Of a stretch of 64,000 nucleotides of DNA, positions 58,210 to 64,000 are shown piece after piece (within the stretch, counting starts at the first letter, position 1; every line of letters starts with the position of its first letter). The position numbers and the translations under genes are program-made. The notes under the pieces were generated by a model, which was not told where the DNA came from, made no database searches, and worked only from the letters and a program-made list of their open reading frames with translations. Source of the DNA: Candidatus Obscuribacterales bacterium (GTDB lineage Bacteria > Cyanobacteriota > Vampirovibrionia > Obscuribacterales > Obscuribacteraceae); contig JARLHI010000032.1 of NCBI GenBank assembly GCA_031292355.1, positions 1-64,000 of the forward strand, in the 5' to 3' direction.

Positions 58210-60093
58210 ATGGTAGAAGTTCAAACGGCTAAGGTGGATACCCTCAAACAACTGGCAACACAATTGCGCATCGATAGCATTCGTTGCACGACGGCAGCTG
58301 GTTCTGGACATCCAACTTCTTCGATGTCTGCTGCTGACTTGATGTCGGTACTGATGTCCAAGTATTTAAAATATGATTTCGAAAAACCAGAGCTTGCGAA
58401 TAACGATCGCTTGATTTTCTCCAAAGGTCACGCTTGCCCTTTGTTGTACTCCATGTATAAAGCTGCTGGAGCCATCGACGATAAAGAATTGATGACGTTG
58501 CGTAAATTCGGCAGTCGTCTTGAAGGTCACCCGATTCCGAAGCTTCTGCCTTGGGTCGATGTTGCGACGGGTTCGCTTGGTCAGGGACTGGCTTTCGGTC
58601 TGGGTATGGCCATGAGCGGAAAATTTATCGACAAATTGTCGTACAAAGTTTTTGTTTTGCTGGGTGACTCGGAAATGGCTGAGGGCTCAGTCTGGGAAGC
58701 TTTCCATTTGGCTTCTCACAACAAGGTCGACAATTTGATTGCCATTCTCGATATGAATCGTCTCGGTCAGCACAGCCAAACTGAGCTCGGCTGGGACTCG
58801 GCAGCTTATGCTGCCCGTGCCAAAGCGTTTGGTTGGCACGCGATTGAAATCGATGGACATAATTTGGATGCGATCGACAAGGCGTACGCAGAGGCTTATG
58901 CCACTACGGATAAACCGACCATTATCATCGCCAAGACCGAAAAAGGTCATGGCTGGCCAGAAATCGCTAACAAGGATGGCTGGCATGGCAAGCCTTTGAG
59001 CGAAGAGCAAGCTGTTGAAGCAATCAAATTCATGGGCGGCGAAAGCAATATCGTAATCAAAGTGGGTAAACCTGCATCCACGGATTTTGCTCCTAAAAAG
59101 AATTCTGGTGCATTCGAATGTCCTGCTTACGACAAAGGCATTGCCACACGCGAAGCTTATGGCGACGCTCTCAAAAATCTAGGCGCTGTCAACCCAAATG
59201 TGGTGGCTTTGGATGCTGAGGTCGGTAATTCAACGTTCTCTGATAAATTCGGTAAGGCATATCCAGACCGCTTCTTTGAGTGCTATATCGCCGAGCAATT
59301 GATGGTTGGAGCAGCCGTTGGATTTGGCAATCGTGGCAAAGTTGCATTTGCTTCAACTTTCGCCGCATTTTTAGCACGTGCATTCGATTTTATTCGTATG
59401 GCTGCTGTTTCTCGCGCTGATATCCGTCTTTGCGGTTCGCACGCTGGTGTCTCGATCGGTCAAGATGGTCCATCACAGATGGCTCTGGAAGATTTGTCTA
59501 TGATGCGTTCAATCTTCGAAAGCACGGTTGTTTATCCAAGTGATGGTGTAAGTACCGCTCACCTGGTCAATGAATTATCGCAAGTGCCAGGTATTTCATA
59601 CATGCGCACCACTCGTGAAAAAACACCAATTCTGTACAAAACTACTGATACTTTCCCTATCGGCGGCAGCAAGACCTTGCGCACATCGAAAGAAGATAAA
59701 GTCACTGTTGTGGGCTGCGGAATCACTTTGCATGAGGCTCTTAAAGCCTATGATGAACTGAAGAAAGATGGTATCAATGTGCGCGTCATCGATGCTTACT
59801 CAGTTAAGCCAATCGATGCCAAAACCTTGATTCAAGCGGCGAACGAAACAGGCACCATAGTTGTTGTAGAAGATCATTGGCCAGAAGGTGGTATCGGTGA
59901 TGCTGTTCTCGACGTTTTCGCTGCGCACGAGCAAGGCGAAGGTTTGTCTAACGGCGTTAAGGTTGTGCCAAGAGTCGTGAAACTGGCTGTTAAAGCCATG
60001 CCTGGCTCAGGAACGCCCGAAGAATTGATGAATGCTGCAGGTATCTCCGCGCCGCATATTGTCAAAGCAGTCAAGGCTGTTGTCGCCAAGTAA
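58210..60093 (+). CDS. tkt: transketolase
   Basis: 627 residues from ATG 58210, which has AAGGAA upstream; the open frame extends to 58153. It transfers two-carbon units in the pentose phosphate pathway using thiamine diphosphate. Marks: TTAAGSGHPTSSMSAADLMS at the N-terminus, SKGHACPLLYSMYKAAGAID, the TPP-binding GDSEMAEGSVWEAFHLASHN, EKGHGWPEIA, then the pyrimidine domain (EAYGDALKNLGAVNPN, QLMVGAAVGFGN and GSHAGVSIGQDGPSQMALED) and the C-terminal domain. It is the compact fused form close to the archaeal-type split enzymes, shorter than the 660-residue E. coli protein. Confidence 0.96.
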   Translation: MVEVQTAKVDTLKQLATQLRIDSIRCTTAAGSGHPTSSMSAADLMSVLMSKYLKYDFEKPELANNDRLIFSKGHACPLLYSMYKAAGAIDDKELMTLRKFGSRLEGHPIPKLLPWVDVATGSLGQGLAFGLGMAMSGKFIDKLSYKVFVLLGDSEMAEGSVWEAFHLASHNKVDNLIAILDMNRLGQHSQTELGWDSAAYAARAKAFGWHAIEIDGHNLDAIDKAYAEAYATTDKPTIIIAKTEKGHGWPEIANKDGWHGKPLSEEQAVEAIKFMGGESNIVIKVGKPASTDFAPKKNSGAFECPAYDKGIATREAYGDALKNLGAVNPNVVALDAEVGNSTFSDKFGKAYPDRFFECYIAEQLMVGAAVGFGNRGKVAFASTFAAFLARAFDFIRMAAVSRADIRLCGSHAGVSIGQDGPSQMALEDLSMMRSIFESTVVYPSDGVSTAHLVNELSQVPGISYMRTTREKTPILYKTTDTFPIGGSKTLRTSKEDKVTVVGCGITLHEALKAYDELKKDGINVRVIDAYSVKPIDAKTLIQAANETGTIVVVEDHWPEGGIGDAVLDVFAAHEQGEGLSNGVKVVPRVVKLAVKAMPGSGTPEELMNAAGISAPHIVKAVKAVVAK

Positions 60094-60116
60094 GCCTGCT
60101 AAATAAGCAAAAAAAT

Positions 60117-60166
60117 TGCGCTCCGACCATTGTGCCATCATGGCTACAGTTTTCGGAGCGCTTTTG
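60117..60166. terminator. bidirectional terminator between transketolase and the convergent unknown gene
   Basis: GCGCTCCGA (60118-60126) pairs with TCGGAGCGC (60153-60161). T residues follow on plus and A residues precede it on the left, giving a U-run for the minus strand. It lies between converging genes. Confidence 0.85.
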
Positions 60167-60169
60167 TTT

Positions 60170-61771
60170 TTAGAAAATCCATTCTTCAGCGCGTAATAAC
60201 TCAACTGCGATTTCTCGAATTCTTTCAGCGAAAGCAAATTGCTTTTGTTCGAGCGGGCTGAGTCGTGCGACCATCGCCATGCCGAAATTATCACGGGGCG
60301 GGTATTTTAAAGGCGAGTTCCAAAATGGCAGTTGGGCGTATCCTTGCGTGGCCTGGCGCTCCATTGCCGATTCAAACGGAATATCTCCTGCTGTGTCGAA
60401 CCATTCCTGTAGTATGTCGATTACTCGCTCGACAGCTTGCTGGATATATTCGTGACCGGCTTGAGATAATTTCTGAAGATTGGCGTTAAAGAGCTGCGGT
60501 TGCTTACCCTGTGCTCTCTCAAAGGCTCGGGTAATAGTGTAGCGGCCCATTTGATCCTTGCTGGTTGCACCATATGCAATACCGTTAAATAGTTCTCGCA
60601 TAATTGCCGTGATGCGTTCGACGGCGATTTTTGTACGACGCAAGCCGGCTACTGCTAGTGGTTGCACTTCAGCGCGCAGAACTTTGTAAGAGTCGGCGAA
60701 GCTAGATACTGCTGAATCGAGTGAATCAAAAATAGTTGGATCTTCAAACAGCTGCTCAGTGTCTGGACCCCGCAGCAAAGCGATTTTGGCGAATCCTTCG
60801 GGATGATTGTAATTGATGGAGTGATCGCCCGCTATAACTGCATGAGCGATTTTGGAATTTTCATTTTCGGGGTGCGGTACGAACCACTCTTCGATGCCGA
60901 CCAGACGCAACAAGGTCCTTTCTTCAGGTGTAAATAAAATGCGATCGAGATCGTTGTTTAAATGATACTTGTTAAACGGATTGGCTATTTTTTCGCGAAT
61001 TTGACGGATGGTACGGTGCGTTGACAGTGAAGCGGCTGGTCCCAGTCCAGTTTCCAGCAATTCGGGGGCGAGACCTACTGCGTGACAAATTTGCACTGCT
61101 GCAACTTTCCCCATGAAATCAGGAGGAGCAATTTGATGTTCCTTGATAGCTCTAGTAATACGCTCGATTGAAACCCAGTTATCTTCTGAGTCTAAGGGCA
61201 TCAAACGCGAAAGGACGGCAGCAGCCGCTTGTGCACCATGAATGTTGTGGTAAAGAAAATTGGTTCTCGTTTTGACGGAATCAGAAAAGATTGAAGCAAT
61301 TAAAGCATCGCGAGTTTCTTGACCCGAAAGTTTGAGGAGGCGAGCGGCTTCGGCAACCTGATTAACCTCGGCTCGAGTGTGCTTCCAATTCATTTCCCAT
61401 TGATACTGGTGAGAACGATTGTTCTTTAAAGCAGAGCGATCTGATCGCGCAAAATGACTGCGAACCAGTGCCAGACACTGCCAAATCAGTTTCTTTTGCT
61501 CGGCATTCAATCGTTGATCTTCTTGCAAATGAGTGCAAGCGTCAGTTATTGAGCCGTCCACGCCTAATACAGGAACAGCGCTAAGGTCTTTTTGCGTTTC
61601 AAGAACTATGGCTTCTAAGTCGGCAGGGTTTTCCGGGATCGGCAGAATGTTTGCGAATTTGAAATTATCGGTTAATTCGTATAGAAGTCGATTTTGCTCG
61701 TTTGTCAGTGCGCTTGGCTTGTTTGAAAGATCCGGCATTACTGCATCAACTTTGGAGGCGTCCTGCTTCAT
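60170..61771 (-). CDS. large protein of unknown function, possibly HD-superfamily-like
   Basis: 533 residues from ATG 61771, which has AAAGGGA upstream; the frame reaches 61816. All helical, no signal peptide or membrane segment. Around residue 175 is FLYHNIHGAQAAAA, a spacing like the His pairs of HD-type phosphohydrolases, and later AVIAGDHSINYNHPEGFA has further His/Asp. The assignment is weak. The C-terminal half is rich in Glu, Arg and Gln (for example AFERAQGKQPQLF). I do not recognise the family. It converges with transketolase and shares a terminator with it. Confidence 0.65.
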   Translation of the reverse strand: MKQDASKVDAVMPDLSNKPSALTNEQNRLLYELTDNFKFANILPIPENPADLEAIVLETQKDLSAVPVLGVDGSITDACTHLQEDQRLNAEQKKLIWQCLALVRSHFARSDRSALKNNRSHQYQWEMNWKHTRAEVNQVAEAARLLKLSGQETRDALIASIFSDSVKTRTNFLYHNIHGAQAAAAVLSRLMPLDSEDNWVSIERITRAIKEHQIAPPDFMGKVAAVQICHAVGLAPELLETGLGPAASLSTHRTIRQIREKIANPFNKYHLNNDLDRILFTPEERTLLRLVGIEEWFVPHPENENSKIAHAVIAGDHSINYNHPEGFAKIALLRGPDTEQLFEDPTIFDSLDSAVSSFADSYKVLRAEVQPLAVAGLRRTKIAVERITAIMRELFNGIAYGATSKDQMGRYTITRAFERAQGKQPQLFNANLQKLSQAGHEYIQQAVERVIDILQEWFDTAGDIPFESAMERQATQGYAQLPFWNSPLKYPPRDNFGMAMVARLSPLEQKQFAFAERIREIAVELLRAEEWIF

Positions 61772-61960
61772 TGCAATTGATCCCTTTGTAAGGCGGACAC
61801 CAGTGGATACATCCACCTCGCCGATTATCCATCCTTATGCCACGGTTATTGGCGCACCAATCACTTTATGAAGAAGCCTGCTGACTAGACTCTTGCGGTA
61901 ATATCAATGCTGCTGATAAAGTTGGCCTTGGTTGATTTGCGGAAGTAACTGAAATTGAAA

Positions 61961-61997
61961 GGTGCTTGAGGTTTTTTTCAACAACGCCTCAAGCACC
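61961..61997 (-). terminator. terminator after the EF-hand gene
   Basis: GGTGCTTGAGG (61961-61971) and CCTCAAGCACC (61987-61997) are a perfect 11-bp inverted repeat, followed on the minus strand by TTTC. It is 25 bp after the stop of the gene at 62023. Confidence 0.6.
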
Positions 61998-62022
61998 GTG
62001 CATGGTGTACTTAGATTGCAAT

Positions 62023-62286
62023 TTACCAGTGGTGGTAACGCCAGGCTTCGTGTCTATTCCAGTAGTGGTCATGGTCGTAGTCATAACGACCAAAAGCTGG
62101 GGCCCATCCAGAATATGGATAGCCGCCGTGATGATGTCCCCAATCGCGTTGCGCCGCGTAGAATTCGTGACGGTTCCAACGACCATCGTGATCGTGGTCC
62201 CAGTGATTGAACCAATCGTGGGCAAAAGCGGCATTTCCCATGAGCATGCCGCACAGAAGCAGCATGGCTATCGTAATTTTTTTCAT
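62023..62286 (-). CDS. small secreted EF-hand protein, His/Trp/Asp-rich
   Basis: 87 residues. A signal peptide (ITIAMLLLCGMLMGNAAFA) leaves a mature part of about 65 residues. It holds two EF-hand-like loops, DHDHDGRWNRHE (D1, D3, D5, G6, E12) and DYDHDHYWNRHE (D1, D3, D5, E12), each ending in the same WNRHE. Trp, Tyr and His are unusually frequent between them. The canonical positions for calcium binding are filled, but so much His could also bind other metals. It stands alone. Similar in style to the protein at 53939-54169. Confidence 0.75.
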   Translation of the reverse strand: MKKITIAMLLLCGMLMGNAAFAHDWFNHWDHDHDGRWNRHEFYAAQRDWGHHHGGYPYSGWAPAFGRYDYDHDHYWNRHEAWRYHHW

Positions 62287-62435
62287 TCCTATTTCCTTCA
62301 GACGCTAGAAATATTCGCCAGTTTGGTAATAAAACCCTGACTTTTTTAGGGACGGCTCAGCCCGTTCGTGGTTCCGGGTTACGACCAATTAGGGCTTAAA
62401 TTTGCCAAATCAAAGCTATACCAGGAAAGCTATTG

Positions 62436-62840
62436 ATGAGTTTGTTGCAAAATCGTCTTTGCGGTTCACAGCGGAACTATGCAAATACTAGGGCGTCACA
62501 GCTGTGGTCACAGACAAACACTCTGACAATACTTTTGATTTTCACTCTTGGATGGCTGACAGGCCGAAGCTGGGAAGACAGGTGCGCTATGGTCGATATT
62601 GTAGGGGCGGAAGAACGCATTCTCGAGGAAGTCGAAAGCAGTTCCGAGCCGGCTTCGACCCCAAATAATAAGACCCCCACCGATGCGGCTCTTCGTATAT
62701 CTCTTATTCTCGCCGGAATTGTTGCGACGGTGTGTATTTTGTGTCTCGTTTTTGCTGCGTATTCTATGCACCATAACAACGATCTTGTTCCTTCTCAGCC
62801 TGGACGCTCTTCGCTTTTGACGCAGCCTCGGCATAGATAA
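62436..62840 (+). CDS. small two-helix membrane protein
   Basis: 134 residues from ATG 62436, with AGGAAAG upstream. Two membrane helices, at about 30-46 (LTILLIFTLGWLTGRSW) and 89-111 (LRISLILAGIVATVCILCLV), are separated by an acidic Ser/Pro linker (EERILEEVESSSEPASTPN). The C-terminus is Pro/Arg-rich. I do not recognise it; it could be lineage specific. Confidence 0.5.
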   Translation: MSLLQNRLCGSQRNYANTRASQLWSQTNTLTILLIFTLGWLTGRSWEDRCAMVDIVGAEERILEEVESSSEPASTPNNKTPTDAALRISLILAGIVATVCILCLVFAAYSMHHNNDLVPSQPGRSSLLTQPRHR

Positions 62841-63004
62841 AGGAAGTTGCTTTTTGTCGCAGATTTCGAGCATCTGACACAGCGTTTTGTTTGTCTGTGC
62901 CAAGAGGCGTGCTTAATGATAAAGATTCTCAATAAGTTGTAATCTGGTGCTAGCCTAAGAAAATCTGCTTCGAATCAACGCAAGCAGTAAGGGGGAGCAA
63001 GTCA

Positions 63005-64000
63005 GTGCAAATAGGTCAAAAAGATCAAAGAGATCAAAAAAATCAAAAAGGTTTTGGTTTTGGCATTGAGGCCGAATTTTTGTTGGTTGAAAATGACAGC
63101 TTTAAGCCTTTGTGGTTTGAGCAGCTCAAATTCGACGAATTGCTTGCGCTGGTTGAATCAATTGATGTACAGCCGATGTCTCAAGCAGGATTCAATCAAA
63201 AGCCACTGCATAACAGCTGCGGACATTACCTTATTGAAGGATATACGATTACCGATTCTGACTTTGTTGCCCAAACTATTTTGCCTAAAGGTGTGGAAAT
63301 TCGCACACCGCTGGTGCAAAATCCCATTGCGGCAGTTTCTGACCTAAAATATTTGCACGAGAAACTCGTTGGAAGACTCGTGCAATCAGGCATGAACACA
63401 GCGATTTTGTCTCATCACCCGACTGGCGAAAACTTCACGGCGCCTGCCAACTACAGCCGCCATGATTATTGGCAATGGGCACTAACGGCTACGGCTACTT
63501 ATGGACCTGATTTCAATATCAGTTTGCCTTCTTCGCTCTCTGGCACCATTGATCTCGAGAGATTAAATCAGCGTGTCAATTTTTACATGCCGTCAGTGAT
63601 TGCCTTGTCTCTTGCATCGCCGCTGCTCGCGGGCGATTTGTGGAAGATAAAGGGACGCATTGGTAAATCGGTAAGAACTTATCGACGCAGTTTGTGGGCG
63701 CCCTGTTTTTACGTGCACGAAAAGCCTGAGCGTCGCTTTGAGTTTAAAGGATTTGAAATGACTCGCTCGCTCGATGATTACAATGCGTATTTTCTTTTGA
63801 GTCTTGCTCTTTTGCTTGATGATAGTCTTACCGGACAGGCTTCAGATCAAACTCGCATCTATGACCTCGGACAGATCGCAGTAGCTGGTCTCGAGCTGGA
63901 TTTCGTTCAGGAAAGAGTTTGCGCAGACCTTGAGAGCGCCGAAAAGATTGCCACCAGATTTGGTTTTGCCAGAAACGGTCTCAATGATTTGTGGAGACGA
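63005..64000 (+). CDS. GCS2-family carboxylate-amine ligase-like protein, partial
   Basis: 332 codons to the window edge, so the C-terminus is missing. GTG start at 63005 with GGGGGAG seven bases upstream. The N-terminal motif FGFGIEAEFLLVENDSF matches the first strand of GCS2 (glutamate-cysteine ligase 2/YbdK) enzymes, and LSHHPTGENFTAPANYSRHD, NISLPSSLSGTIDLERLN and ALSLASPLLAG fit the middle of the family. These enzymes join an amino group to a glutamate side chain using ATP. The substrate is unknown. A low-complexity Lys/Gln stretch (GQKDQRDQKNQKG) precedes the domain. Confidence 0.75.
   Translation, partial: MQIGQKDQRDQKNQKGFGFGIEAEFLLVENDSFKPLWFEQLKFDELLALVESIDVQPMSQAGFNQKPLHNSCGHYLIEGYTITDSDFVAQTILPKGVEIRTPLVQNPIAAVSDLKYLHEKLVGRLVQSGMNTAILSHHPTGENFTAPANYSRHDYWQWALTATATYGPDFNISLPSSLSGTIDLERLNQRVNFYMPSVIALSLASPLLAGDLWKIKGRIGKSVRTYRRSLWAPCFYVHEKPERRFEFKGFEMTRSLDDYNAYFLLSLALLLDDSLTGQASDQTRIYDLGQIAVAGLELDFVQERVCADLESAEKIATRFGFARNGLNDLWRR

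Noticed and set aside
1..64000. Insertion sequences, prophage or integrase genes
   Set aside because: No transposase, integrase or phage structural motif was recognised among the longer frames.

Overview
The window reads as chromosome of a free-living bacterium with a cell envelope that has an outer membrane: there is a predicted outer-membrane beta-barrel protein, a TonB-type protein and many Sec-type signal peptides. Base composition is moderate and genes are densely packed on both strands. The mix is a class II ribonucleotide reductase, a RoxA-like c-type cytochrome, a MoxR/DUF58/transglutaminase operon, a bestrophin, a phosphodiester glycosidase, a fused-type transketolase, and several large proteins I cannot place in a family. 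It is reminiscent of non-photosynthetic cyanobacterial relatives (Vampirovibrionia/Melainabacteria, Obscuribacterales type). That placement is an inference from gene content and was not tested.

Layout. Positions 1-11859 are one uninterrupted minus-strand reading frame, open at the left edge. It encodes a giant secreted beta-strand-repeat (FHA-like) protein of at least 3953 residues: signal peptide, His/Ala- and Ser/Thr/Asn-rich stalk, glycine-rich spacer, then tandem super-repeats of about 1.9 kb. Upstream in the same direction lie a secreted TPR protein and an outer-membrane beta-barrel candidate, which together may form a surface-display locus. A large cytochrome follows (14784-17897). Then come small genes (cupin, GNAT), ribosomal protein L9, a GT-C type membrane glycosyltransferase, xseA/xseB, a PD-(D/E)XK-like protein, two unknown proteins, an aldo/keto reductase and a ferredoxin-NADP reductase. 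nrdJ plus dcd form a deoxynucleotide supply pair at 30369-33012, followed by an unknown 832-residue protein, a short ComEC and a TonB-like protein that converge.

Positions 39054-46971 are all minus strand: an AAA+ ATPase, the transglutaminase/DUF58/MoxR operon and a bestrophin. From 47258 the region is mostly metabolic: phosphodiester glycosidase, ROK sugar kinase, YhcC-type radical SAM protein, tRNA-Glu with its own promoter and terminator, phosphoglucomutase, amidase, M1 aminopeptidase and transketolase. The right end has a large HD-like unknown, a tiny two-EF-hand His/Trp-rich secreted protein, a two-helix membrane protein and the start of a GCS2-like ligase that runs off the window.

The most interesting signal is inside the giant protein. 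Cysteines occur only in certain repeat modules and always as pairs about 43-50 residues apart (seven pairs), while sister modules lack both. This suggests a disulfide-stapled beta-solenoid. A 946-bp block of the gene is duplicated almost identically 1944 bp away. Two unrelated 13-bp tandem repeats, a putative NrdR-controlled promoter, a nuclease-like protein with an altered catalytic lysine and the EF-hand mini-proteins are secondary points of interest. No CRISPR array, insertion sequence or prophage gene was seen.
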